Assembly (NCBI RefSeq): GCF_014203665.1
Contig: NZ_JACHJN010000005.1
Location: forward strand, 186,001-250,000
DNA: 64,000 bases
Reading direction: 5' to 3'
Source: Saccharothrix tamanrassetensis
GTDB lineage: Bacteria; Actinomycetota; Actinomycetes; Mycobacteriales; Pseudonocardiaceae
Shown: one piece after another, positions 33,190 to 42,296 of the stretch
How the letters are laid out: each line of letters starts with the position of its first letter
Numbering within the stretch: position 1 is the stretch's first letter
Notes under the pieces: model-generated
Database searches by the model: none
What the model was told of the DNA's origin: nothing
What the model saw: only the letters and a program-made list of their open reading frames with translations
Made by a program: the position numbers and the translations under genes

Positions 33190-33810
33190 CTATTCGAACC
33201 GGCTCGGGTCGCCCGCACCCCGGCGCACGATCTCCGGCTCGCCGTTGGAGAAGTCGATGACGGTGGTCGGCTCGGTGCCGCAGTCGCCCGAGTCGAGCAC
33301 CGCGTCCACCACGTTGTCCAGCCGGTCCTTGATCTCCCAGCCGTGCACCAGCGGCTCCTCCTGGTCGGGCAGCAGCAGGGTGCTGGACAGCAGCGGCTCG
33401 CCCAGCTCCTGGAGCAGGGCCTGCGCCACGGCGTGCTCGGGGATGCGCGCGCCCACCGTCTTCTTCTTCGGGTGCAGCAGCCGGCGCGGCACCTCGCGCG
33501 TCGCCGGGAGGATGAACGTGTAGCTGCCCGGTGTCGCCGCCTTGATCGCCCGGAACACCGTGTTGTCCACGTGCACGAACTGACCGAGCTGCGCGAAGTC
33601 CCGGCACATCAGGGTGAAGTGGTGCCGGTCGTCCAGGTGTCGGATCTGCCGGATGCGGTCCAGGCCGTCCTTGTTGCCCAACCGGCAGCCCAGCGCGTAG
33701 CAGGAGTCGGTGGGGTAGGCGATGAGACCGTCCGACCTGATCAGCTCCACCGCTTGGTCGATGCTGCGGCGCTGGGGGTTGACCGGGTGCACGTCGTAGT
33801 ACCTCGCCAT
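33190..33810 (-). CDS. YciO/Sua5/YrdC-family protein (threonylcarbamoyl-AMP synthase-like)
   Basis: The 206-residue protein belongs to the YrdC superfamily, closest to YciO. Markers are VELIRSDGLIAYPTDSCYALG (nucleotide/RNA-binding start), KDGLDRIRQIRHLDDRHHFTLMCRDFAQ, PGSYTFILPATREVPRRLLHPKKKTVGARIP and SSTLLLP. Sua5/TsaC makes the threonylcarbamoyl-AMP needed for t6A37 of tRNA; YciO has the same fold with weaker activity, so this may be the paralogue and not the essential enzyme. ATG 33810. Single gene. Confidence 0.92.
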   Translation of the reverse strand: MARYYDVHPVNPQRRSIDQAVELIRSDGLIAYPTDSCYALGCRLGNKDGLDRIRQIRHLDDRHHFTLMCRDFAQLGQFVHVDNTVFRAIKAATPGSYTFILPATREVPRRLLHPKKKTVGARIPEHAVAQALLQELGEPLLSSTLLLPDQEEPLVHGWEIKDRLDNVVDAVLDSGDCGTEPTTVIDFSNGEPEIVRRGAGDPSRFE

Positions 33811-33878
33811 GCGCGGAGCCTAGTAGGGCCTGATTCGCGACGCGCGGGGACGTCGGCCGGCCGGCTGCACCCCGCACG

Positions 33879-33905
33879 GAGTCGACCATTCCGGATGGTC
33901 GACTC
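33879..33905. terminator. Perfect 11-bp inverted repeat between the YciO and LuxR-type genes
   Basis: GAGTCGACCAT (33879-33889) pairs with ATGGTCGACTC (33895-33905) around TCCGG. It lies ~90 bp beyond the stop of the leftward LuxR-tailed gene and ~70 bp upstream of the YciO start, so it may be a terminator for the former or an operator for the latter. Confidence 0.4.
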
Positions 33906-33992
33906 CCGCCGGACGTCGAGCACCCCGGATAGCGGGCACGAACCACCCCGGACGTTTCCCACCCGCCTCGGTCCGGTATTCCGCAGAAAACG

Positions 33993-34979
33993 CTAGATCC
34001 AGCCTTTCCGGGCGGCCAACAACCCCGCCTGGAATCGCGACTGCGCACCCAGTTCGGCCATCAGTTCGGTGACCCGCCGACCGACCGTCCGCTCCGTCAC
34101 GCCCAGCGCCCGCGCGATGGAGCGGTCCTTCATCCCGGACGCGAGCAGCGACAGGAGTTCGCCGTCGCGCACGGACAGGCCCGGCTTGTCGGCGGCCCGC
34201 TCCGGCACGTCGTCCGGCGCCGCGCCCGGCACGACCGGGGTGGCGCGCGACCACATGGCCTCGAAGCAGAACACCAGCACGTCGATCAGCGCCGACTCGC
34301 GCACCAGCAGCCGCACCGCCGGATCCGGGTTCTGGTAGGACGCGGGCATCAGCGCGGTGTGGCGGTCGACGATGACCATCTTCATCGACGCGTTCGGCAG
34401 CACCCTGGCCTGCTCGCCCGCCTCCACGCAGCGCCGCATGTTCGCCACGTGCAGCGGGGTGGACAGCGAGTCCGCCGAGTAGACGAACCGGTACTCGACA
34501 CCGCCGGCCAGCTGGGTGATCTCGAAGTCGTTGGGGTTCCACTGCCCGCCCAGGTACGGCGGCGCGTCCACGGCCAGCACTTCCTTGCGGGCGTGCGCCT
34601 GCAACCGGGTCACCGACGCGATCACCGCGTCCTCGCCCTCCACCAGCTCCACCGCCGACCCGGTGCGCGGCGGCCCGGACCGCAGCCGCTGCGCCAGCTC
34701 CTCCACCCGCACCTGCATCCGGGCCAGGTCGCCGCGCCGCCGCTGGATCAGCGCGGCCAACGCCTCGTCCGGCGCGACCAGCAGGTACACCGCGGGCGCG
34801 AAACCGAGCTGGTGCACCAGGCCCGCACCGAGCAGCACGGCCAGCGCGGCGCGGACGTCGGCCTGCGACCCGCCCACGTGCTCGGCCAGCTGTGCCACGG
34901 TGGCGCGGCGCAGCTCCAGCAGGGCGAGGTAGACGTCGTTGTCCCGCTGACCCAGGCCGACCGGTTCCAGCAGGAACAT
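33993..34979 (-). CDS. TrmB-like / LuxR-type HTH regulator
   Basis: The 328-residue regulator joins an N-terminal winged helix (LELRRATVAQLAEHVGGSQADVRAAL, TrmB/ROK-like, residues 10-80) to a phospholipase-D-like middle domain. A C-terminal LuxR HTH follows at about 265-328 (LSVRDGELLSLLASGMKDRSIARALGVTERTVGRRV). This architecture is common in streptomycetes and their relatives as orphan regulators of morphology or secondary metabolism. ATG 34979 has GAGG 5 bp upstream. It is divergent from the secreted subtilase with 290 bp between, so it may control that gene (inference). Confidence 0.88.
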   Translation of the reverse strand: MFLLEPVGLGQRDNDVYLALLELRRATVAQLAEHVGGSQADVRAALAVLLGAGLVHQLGFAPAVYLLVAPDEALAALIQRRRGDLARMQVRVEELAQRLRSGPPRTGSAVELVEGEDAVIASVTRLQAHARKEVLAVDAPPYLGGQWNPNDFEITQLAGGVEYRFVYSADSLSTPLHVANMRRCVEAGEQARVLPNASMKMVIVDRHTALMPASYQNPDPAVRLLVRESALIDVLVFCFEAMWSRATPVVPGAAPDDVPERAADKPGLSVRDGELLSLLASGMKDRSIARALGVTERTVGRRVTELMAELGAQSRFQAGLLAARKGWI

Positions 34980-35269
34980 CTGCACCTCGCAGGGCGAACG
35001 TCCGGCGACGGTAAGTCGATCTCCGAGTGTCGTCAAGGGGCCGATCGTCGCGAAACGGTGAACCCGGACATTGTCCTGAACCGGACACCCGGTCAATCCC
35101 AATTCGCCGGAAACCGTACGAAAGTCGCTTGTCGGGCCCGTCCGCACCGGCAAATACTCGCCAGGTCCGATCGGACACCGCTCATTCACCGCCCGGAACC
35201 ACGGAACCACCGGAACCACACGGCCGTCGAGGGCCGGCCGATCCGGGCGCCCTGCACCGAGGAGCAGTG

Positions 35270-37108
35270 ATGCGACACCGAACCCTGCCCGGACGGATCG
35301 CCGGCCTGGGACTGGCGGCCACCGCCGCCGTCGCCGCCGCGGTCGTCCTGCCGAGCGCGGCCACCGCCGCCGCTCAGGAAGGCCCGATCGTCGCGGAGAG
35401 CGCGCCGAACGCGGTCAAGGACAGCTACATCGTGGTGCTGAAGAACGACGGGCTCGCGCAGTCGGCGGTGAGCGGGGAGGTCGACAACCTGGTCGCCCGC
35501 TACGGCGGCAAGGTCGGCTTCACCTACCGCGCGGCCTTCAAGGGCTACTCCGTCACCATGTCGGCCAAGCAGGCCAAGCGCCTGGCCGCCGACCCGGCCG
35601 TGTCGTTCGTGGAGCAGGACCGCACGGTCGGGCTGCTGACCGACCAGAACAACCCGCCGTCCTGGGGCCTGGACCGGATCGACCAGGACTCCCTGCCGCT
35701 GAACCAGAAGTACAGCTACTCCACCGGCGCGTCGAACGTCACCGCGTACGTCATCGACACCGGCATCAACTACAACCACAACGACTTCGGCGGGCGCGCC
35801 TCGTTCGGCTTCGACGCGTTCTCCGACGGCCAGAACGGCAAGGACTGCCAGGGCCACGGCACGCACGTGTCGGGCACCGTCGGCGGCGCCACGTACGGCG
35901 TGGCCAAGCAGGTCAAGCTGAAGGCCGTGCGGGTGCTCAACTGCGCGGGCAGCGGCTCGGTGTCCACCGAGGCGGCGGGCGTCGACTGGGTGACCAAGAA
36001 CGCGGTGCTCCCGGCCGTGGCCAACATGAGCCTCTACACCGGCACGGCCAACGAGCCCAGCCGCGTGCTGGACAACGCGGTGAAGGCGTCCATCGCCAAG
36101 GGCATCTCCTACGTCGTGGCGGCGGGCAACTTCAACGACGACTCGTGCAAGTACTCGCCGCAGCGGGTGACCGAGACGATCAACGTCGCCGCGTCGGCCC
36201 GGACCGACGCGCGGGCGTCGTTCTCCAGCTACGGCACGTGCAGCGACCTGTTCGCACCGGGCCAGGACATCGTCTCCGCGTCCTACTCGAACAACTCCGG
36301 CTCGGCGTCGATGAGCGGCACGTCGATGGCCTCGCCGCACGTGGCGGGCGCGGTCGCGCTGTACCTGGCGGACAACCCCTCGAAGACCCCGGCCGAGGTG
36401 CACAGCGCGATCACCGCGGCGGCGACGCCCGGCAAGATCACCAACCCGGGCAGCGGCACCCCGAACCGCCTGCTGCGCGTCAACAAGGGCGGCACCGGCA
36501 CGGTGACCGTGGCCAACCCCGGCAGCCAGACGACGACCGTCGGCGGCTCCGCCAACCTGCAGCTGACGGCGACCGGCGGCACGGCCCCGTACACCTGGTC
36601 GGCCACCGGCCTGCCCCCCGGCCTGTCCATCGGCTCGTCGACCGGCCTGATCACCGGCACGGCGACCACCGCGGGCACCTACACGGTGACCGCGACCGCC
36701 ACCGCTTCGGCCGGCGGTTCCGGCAGCACCACGTTCACCTGGACGGTCGGCGCGGCGGACTGCTCGCCGCAGACCAACGGGACCGACGTGGCGATCCCGG
36801 ACGTCGGCGCGGCGGTGACCAGCTCCGTCACGTTCTCCGGCTGCACCGGCAACGCGTCGGCGACCAGCAAGGTGGAGGTGCACATCAAGCACACCTACCG
36901 CGGTGACGTGGTGGTCGACCTGCTCGCGCCGGACGGCACGGCGTACCGGTTGAAGGACTCCAGCGGCAGCGACAGCGCGGACAACATCGACGCCACCTAC
37001 ACGGCGGACCTGTCGCCCGAGGTGCGCAACGGCACGTGGAAGCTCAGCGTGCGGGACGTCGTGGCGAACGACATCGGCACCATCGACAGCTGGGGCTTGA
37101 CGCTCTAG
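35270..37108 (+). CDS. Secreted subtilisin-like serine protease (S8) with Ig-like and P domains
   Basis: The 612-residue exported protease has a signal peptide (~1-37) and an I9 propeptide/inhibitor (~45-120, DSYIVVLKNDGL). The S8 catalytic domain (~130-395) has Asp163 (YVIDTGINYNHNDF), His196 (GHGTHVSGTVGG) and Ser352 (SGTSMASPHVAGA). A putative Ig-like He_PIG module follows (~425-500, GTAPYTWSATGLPPGLSI). The C-terminal proprotein-convertase P domain (~510-612) includes VEVHIKHTYRGDVVVDLLAPDG and DIGTIDSWGLTL. It resembles proteinase K-type secreted proteases of actinomycetes. A GAGGAG site precedes ATG 35270. A strong hairpin follows the stop. Confidence 0.96.
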   Translation: MRHRTLPGRIAGLGLAATAAVAAAVVLPSAATAAAQEGPIVAESAPNAVKDSYIVVLKNDGLAQSAVSGEVDNLVARYGGKVGFTYRAAFKGYSVTMSAKQAKRLAADPAVSFVEQDRTVGLLTDQNNPPSWGLDRIDQDSLPLNQKYSYSTGASNVTAYVIDTGINYNHNDFGGRASFGFDAFSDGQNGKDCQGHGTHVSGTVGGATYGVAKQVKLKAVRVLNCAGSGSVSTEAAGVDWVTKNAVLPAVANMSLYTGTANEPSRVLDNAVKASIAKGISYVVAAGNFNDDSCKYSPQRVTETINVAASARTDARASFSSYGTCSDLFAPGQDIVSASYSNNSGSASMSGTSMASPHVAGAVALYLADNPSKTPAEVHSAITAAATPGKITNPGSGTPNRLLRVNKGGTGTVTVANPGSQTTTVGGSANLQLTATGGTAPYTWSATGLPPGLSIGSSTGLITGTATTAGTYTVTATATASAGGSGSTTFTWTVGAADCSPQTNGTDVAIPDVGAAVTSSVTFSGCTGNASATSKVEVHIKHTYRGDVVVDLLAPDGTAYRLKDSSGSDSADNIDATYTADLSPEVRNGTWKLSVRDVVANDIGTIDSWGLTL

Positions 37109-37141
37109 CGGTGTCGCGAGCCGGCGCCTGACCCTCCGGTC

Positions 37142-37180
37142 GGCCGAGGACCGCCGTTCCCCTGCGGGCGGTCCTCGGCC
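37142..37180 (+). terminator. Transcription terminator after the subtilase gene
   Basis: GGCCGAGGACCGCC (37142-37155) pairs perfectly with GGCGGTCCTCGGCC (37167-37180) around an 11-nt loop, 34 bp after the stop. The 14-bp GC-rich stem without T-tract also faces the convergent Hsp90-like gene that ends at 37220, so it may serve both. Confidence 0.8.
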
Positions 37181-37219
37181 GTGCTGTCGGCTCACGCTTC
37201 GGCGTTCACGCTGTGCGTT

Positions 37220-39967
37220 TCACGCTGTCGGGTTCACCGTGCCGGGGTGCTCCTCCTGCCACGGCACCAGTTCCAGGACGGCGGGCAGCGCGGCGGCCAG
37301 ATCGGGCACCGACAGGCCCATGCCCTCGATCCGCCGGGCCACGTCGATCAGCTTCATCTCGTACCGCAACGCGATGCGGATGACGTCCCGCACGGACACC
37401 GGCCGTTCCAACTCCAGCGCCCGCAGGATGTGGAGGTCGTCGGAGTCGAACCCGTCGACGTGGTCGTCCCCGGCGAAGGCCACCGAGTAGCCCAATGCGA
37501 CGAGCCTGGTCGTGGCCGCTGCGACCGTCTCGCCCGCCAGGTCCGCCGCAGCGGCCACCAACGCGACCGGCACTCGACTGCCGGGCGGAAGCTTCGCGAC
37601 CGCGTGGCCCGCGACGGTCAACAGGCGGAAATCCAGCTGGGACAGCGGTTCCGTGAGGTGGGCGAGTCCAGGGGTCGGTACGCCCAATCGCCGCAACCGG
37701 CGCGAAACCTCCGACACCGGGCGGCCGACCTGTCGAGCGGTCTCCAGCAGGGAATGGACGAGCCGGTCGTCCTCGCTGTGGTTGCGTCCGGTTGCCAGGC
37801 CCATGTCCACCAGTCGGCGGTCCAGGTTGTCCAGTCGGTTCACGTCCTCGGTGCTCACCCGGACGTCGAACGCCCACTCGGTCAGGCGTTCGACGATGTC
37901 GGTCAGATCGCGCCCGGTCCGGTCCGCGATGAAGAACAGCGTCGCGGCCGAAACGGTGACCCGCCCGACGGACATGTCGGCTTCCAGCCAGTCGCGGGGG
38001 AGGAGTTCGAGGTCTGCTCCGTCCAACGCCGGGGGAACAACCTCCTCGTCGGGAACGGGCCGACCCAGCTCCCCGATCCGGCGTGCCGCTTCCCGCGGCG
38101 GCACTCCCCACAGCACGGCGGTCCGCACGATCTGGGACAGGGCGACGGTACCGCCGTCCTGGATCTCGTCCAGCCGCAGGAAGATCCTCCTCAGGGCCGG
38201 CACAACCTGCGGGAGCCAGTCGGGAACCGGTACTCCGGGCGGCGTCGGGAAGTTCAGGTCGTCGTACCGCCGGGCCACCTCGGCCGGGCTGAGTTCGAGC
38301 AGGTGCGCGGCGAACAGGATGCGTCCGAGGTCGACCGGTTCAGCCGGTGGGAGCCAAGGTGGTAGCCCGTCGAGCAGCGCGCCGGCGAGTGTCACGTCGT
38401 GATCGGACAGGCGCTTCGGCAGGTCGCTCGATCCGCTCACGTCGAACGCGTACCAGCGCAGGCGGTCGACGATCAGGTCCGGCTTGATGCCGGTGTGGAA
38501 GTGGGCGGAGATGACGTGCCCGGGCGGCACCGGGTGTCGCTGATCGATTCCCGGTGCCAAGCCGTCGAGATCCCTGCTCAAGATGATCGGGTCCGTCGCC
38601 TGCCGGGTCGTGTCGTCGCCTGCCGGGTCGGCTCCTGCTATCCGGTAGCCGAGTGTCCGGTAGCGGTGGGCGACCGCGCCGACGCTCTTTCCCGCCGACA
38701 TCGCGACCCTCGCCAGGGTCCGCGGTGCGACTGCGCCTGGCAGCGAACCCTCGTCGAGGAAGTCCCCCTGGTCGAGGTCGAACAGCACGGAGTCGGAGGG
38801 CCTGGCCGGTGCTGGTGTCCGCGTCCCCGTGGCGAGCCCGTCCAGCACCCGGGTACCGCAGTGGGCGATGAGCCGCCACAGCAGGATGTGCTCCGGGAAT
38901 CGCCGTCCGCTCATGGGTTCGTCCACCCCGCGCGCCCGCAGGGACAGCCGGTGGATGAGGACCGTGTCCGACGGGAAGCAGCCGATGCTCGCCATGTCCG
39001 TCAGACCGTCCGTCGTGGGCAACGGGATGTTCCAGTCCGCCATGACGGCGGCGATCGCGTCGGCGACCGAGGGAACCGTGCCCGCCAGGTTCAACAGCCA
39101 CAACCGGGTGAGGAATGTCGGCATGGCTTCGAGGAGGACCGGAATCGCGTCGGTGAGCAGTCGCTCGACCCGGGGTGAGACGTCTTCGAGCACCGACGCG
39201 CGGTCCACGGTCAACTGCGGCGACCAGTTCCTGGTCAGGTTGACCACGGCGCCCATCGGCGCGAGCGAGTCGGCGGACGCGGGATCGGCTCCGCGCGGGA
39301 TCGGCGGGGCGGCGTGGATGCCGTCCACCAGGAGCCCGCCGCCGCCGGCGCACCACACGACCTGACCGTTGTCGCCCGGCGTGCTGTGCACGAGACCGCC
39401 GGAGACGTCGATCCCGGGGCTCCGAGGACCTGGGCTGGAGCGCTGCCTCAACCCGAACGGCCGCCACGTGTGCGTGAAGTCCTCGTGCTCCGCCGTGGTC
39501 TCGAACTCGGCGATGCCGAGCAGGCGCCGCAGCACCTCCACGCACGACGGGGCGTTCTCACCGTCCCTCAGGTAGAGGGTGACCGTGGTCCCGGTGGGCC
39601 GGTCGTCGTGCTCCTCCTCGATCCGGAACAGGTGGCCGGGGCCGGCGATCATCACCTTCAACGTCGGTGCGTGCTCGTGGCCCCGGCGGCTCATGCGGCG
39701 GGTGACCACCTCGATCTCGTCGGCCAGCATGAAGTAGCTCAGCACCCCGATGCCGAAGCGGCTGTTCGGGTACAGGTGGACGTCCTTGGTCGCCCAGTCG
39801 GCCCGCTCCTCCAGGTACTCCGGCCGGTCCGTGAACTTGGCACCGGCCTGGGAGAAGACCTCGCGCAGTTCGGACTGCCCCATGCCGACGCCGTTGTCCG
39901 CGCACCTGAGGTAGTGCCGCCCGTCCTCCTCGCCCTGGGTGAACCGGATCCACCCGGCCCAGTCGAT
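37220..39967 (-). pseudogene. wHTH/Hsp90-type conflict ATPase, C-terminal part after an in-frame TAG
   Basis: This continues the frame of the gene that starts at 41539, past the TAG at 39968-39970. It begins IDWAGWIRFTQGEEDG and gives the G1 box of the GHKL fold (RCADNGVGMGQSELREVF), then FGIGVLSYFMLADEIEV and GTTVTLYLRDGE of an Hsp90-like ATPase. The last ~500 residues are about eight degenerate repeats of 50-65 residues, each ending in VARRxxxLGxxVPD-like phrases (SPAEVARRYDDLNF, PREAARRIGELGRPVP, VSEVSRRLRRLGVPTP, VARRIEGMGLSVPD). I read them as winged-HTH units. Proteins of this plan are described by Aravind and co-workers as parts of biological conflict systems. ATG 39883 could re-initiate an 887-residue product. 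Confidence 0.8.
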
Positions 39968-41539
39968 CTAGGTGTCCTCCAGCGCCGCCCGGTACCGGTG
40001 CCGCGCCTGCTTGTAGCGGCACGCGTCCAACGCGTTCTGGTACAGCTCGCGGATCGCCAGGGACCTGTCGCTGTAGAGCTGCTCGCCCATCAGCAGCTCG
40101 CGCACCCGCGTCTCGTCGATGCGGAACCTGGTCACCGGGACCACGAACGCCGGACGGGTGTGGTTGTCCGGGTGGGGCGCCGGGGTGACGAAGTCGGCCG
40201 ACGCGCGCGGCGGGAGCCGGAGGAGGGGCTCCAGGTGGACGCGGTCGGTGGCCACGTCGCGGACGGAGCCGAGGACGGCGTCGGTCTGGCGGACGTGGGC
40301 GAGCAGCGCCTCCAGGACCGCTTCGTGGTGGCACTGCGCGTACAGGCCGATGCCGATGACCTCCAGCGGCTGCCACGTCATCCCGGTGAGCAGCGCGCGC
40401 AAGCGCCCCAGGTCGACCGGGTTCGGGATGCCGAGGTGTTCCACGATCGTGGACGGCAGCGCGGTCAGCTCGACGGCCAGCTTGTGCGCGGTCACCAGGA
40501 GCAGGCCGACCAGGAGTTCCCGGACGTCCTGGAGCGCCGGCGTGATGCTCGGGTGGCTCACCTTGTGCACCAGGTTGCGGCGTTCCTTGTTCCGCAGGCC
40601 GTCCGGGGACAGGTGGAAGAGCTTGACCAGGCGGTCCAGCGTGCCCGCCAGCACGGTCCGGAGCGGCTCCTCGGCGATCGGCAGGTCGTGCGGGGCGGTC
40701 GCGGTGGGGACGGGGTCCTGGCGCCGCATCACCCACTGGTGGAACAGCCACCAGCCGATCTCGTTCTTCGCGCCGGTGCGGCCGGGGACTCCGGTCAACT
40801 CCGTGCGGGCGACCAGTCGGCTCTGCTCCGAGCCGGCGAGGAACCGCTCGTAGTCCGACCTCAACGGCCCGGCCGAAGCCGAGGGCCGCAACTCGATCGG
40901 GCGCACCCCGATCAACGCCGCGGCTGATTCGGCCACCCGGACCTGGTGCAGCAAGGGCGCCAGCACGATCAGCGACGCCTCCACCCCGCCGAAGCGGATG
41001 GCAGGCGACGCCAGTCGGCCGGTCAGCAAGTCGCCCATCCGGTCGGTCATCCGCTGGGCCAGCGTCTCGTCCAGCCAGTCGTCCCCGGCCAGCACGGTCG
41101 CGGCGCGGCGCCGGCGGTCGAACAGGTGGGCGGCGGCCTTGACCACCCGCGGGCGGAAGAACTCGCGGTCGGTGGTCGACTCCCAGACCGGGTGCGTGCC
41201 GGCCAGGTCCCGCCACGGGTTGCCGGCTGGTCCCGGCTCGGAGTGGTTCGACCGCGCCCGGGTCAAGCTGCCCAGGCGTCCTTTCCAGTAGTCGAACTCG
41301 GCGTTGGCCGGTGGTTCCAGGCCTTTCGCGCGGGCGTTGGCGAGGCAGGCCTTGAGGATCGCCGCGACGTTGTCGATGTCCGGCACGGTGGTGATGTCGC
41401 CGTTGAGGATGGTCGACACCTGGCTCTTCTTGGGCCCGCCGTACTTCTCGACGCTGGTGAGCACCGGTGGCCCGCAAGCCTCCCACATCGCCTTCAGCTC
41501 CGCGCAGAAGCGCTCGAGGTCGGCGTGCGTCGGGTCCAT
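39968..41539 (-). pseudogene. wHTH/Hsp90-type conflict ATPase, N-terminal part up to an in-frame TAG
   Basis: ATG 41539 has a GGAGGGG ribosome site. The first ~90 residues are an XRE-like HTH (FCAELKAMWEACGPPVLTSV, GPKKSQVSTILNGDITTVPD). A helical middle region (~100-420) is of unknown fold. At the end come GEQLYSDRSLAIRELYQNALDA, the N-box of a GHKL/Hsp90-type ATPase, and RYKQARHRYRAALEDT before TAG at codon 524. The same frame then runs on without another stop to 37220, so the whole gene would encode 1439 residues. Either the gene carries one nonsense mutation, or the stop is read through, or the base is a sequencing error. The N- and G1-boxes lie on opposite sides of the stop, so neither piece alone can bind ATP. 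Confidence 0.8.
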
Positions 41540-41717
41540 CCGGTGTTCCCCTCCTGCTCGACACGTCCGGAGCGGACGCCACCGGACGGCGCTGACCAGC
41601 GTCGACGTCCCGGCGCGCGGCGGTGTTCTCCGGTCGTTCCGCAATCGCGGACGGTGGCGGGACGTGCTGGGCAGCGTTGTCCCCGTCCTGATCGGCACGA
41701 CACGAGGAGAACGCACC

Positions 41718-41825
41718 ATGACCCAGTGGCTCACCGTCGCCACGGCGATGTTCGAAGCGGTGGCCGCCGCCTGCGCGCTGGCCTGCGCCATCGCCCACAA
41801 CCGGAAACGACGGGATGACGAGTGA
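41718..41825 (+). CDS. Small single-helix membrane peptide
   Basis: The 35-residue product begins MTQWLTVATAMFEAVAAACA and ends in a charged tail (HNRKRRDDE). It forms one hydrophobic helix (residues 5-26). GAGGAG lies 8 bp before ATG 41718. It starts 178 bp from the divergent Hsp90-like gene and overlaps the next small frame. I do not recognise it; small membrane peptides next to conflict genes are common but the link is only positional. Confidence 0.5.
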   Translation: MTQWLTVATAMFEAVAAACALACAIAHNRKRRDDE

Positions 41826-42144
41826 TCAAGTCCCGGGCAGACTAGTCGCGGCAGCGGTCGCTGTCTCCGCAATCCGTGTGGCGGCCTTCGGGTCTCACCG
41901 CTATAGACCGTCCACAGGAAGTTCGGTGCGCAGTGCCTCGGTGGCGAGGGTGACCGCGAACGACGGCCGGAATTTCGTCGCGTCCCGCTCCGCCCCCTCG
42001 AACAGCTCCGACATCGTCGCGGCCAAGGGCAACCCGGTGCGGTCCGTGCTGGACTTCCTCGGCACGCCGCTCGTCGCGCTGCTGGCGACGCTGATCTCGG
42101 TGGTCGGCTTGGTGCTGGTGCTGGTGGCCGGCCCGGTGGTGTGA
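41815..42144 (+). CDS. Small protein with C-terminal membrane helix
   Basis: The frame runs from ATG 41815, overlapping the preceding peptide gene by 11 bp, to 42144 (109 residues). The C-terminal ~30 residues form a clear hydrophobic helix (GTPLVALLATLISVVGLVLV). The first half looks poorly conserved in composition, so the true start may be GTG 41950 (VTANDGRNFVASR, 64 residues). Function unknown. Possibly co-transcribed with the upstream peptide as a two-gene unit divergent from the conflict ATPase. Confidence 0.4.
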   Translation: MTSDQVPGRLVAAAVAVSAIRVAAFGSHRYRPSTGSSVRSASVARVTANDGRNFVASRSAPSNSSDIVAAKGNPVRSVLDFLGTPLVALLATLISVVGLVLVLVAGPVV

Positions 42145-42198
42145 CCCCGTGGCCGGAGCCGGGCCGTCGGCAACGACCGGTGCCGGTGAAGACGGGAC

Positions 42199-42222
42199 GC
42201 GGGCATGAGAGCTCATGCCCGC
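42199..42222. terminator. Bidirectional hairpin between convergent genes
   Basis: GCGGGCATGAG (42199-42209) pairs with CTCATGCCCGC (42212-42222) across a 2-bp centre. It lies between the end of the small membrane gene (42144) and the end of the leftward glycosyltransferase gene (42297), the expected place for a shared terminator. Confidence 0.6.
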
Positions 42223-42296
42223 CCCCGAAGCATTCGAAGCATCCGTACGACCGCGGCGAGAACGAGACACCCCAGGAGCCGCGGCGACCCACTCGA

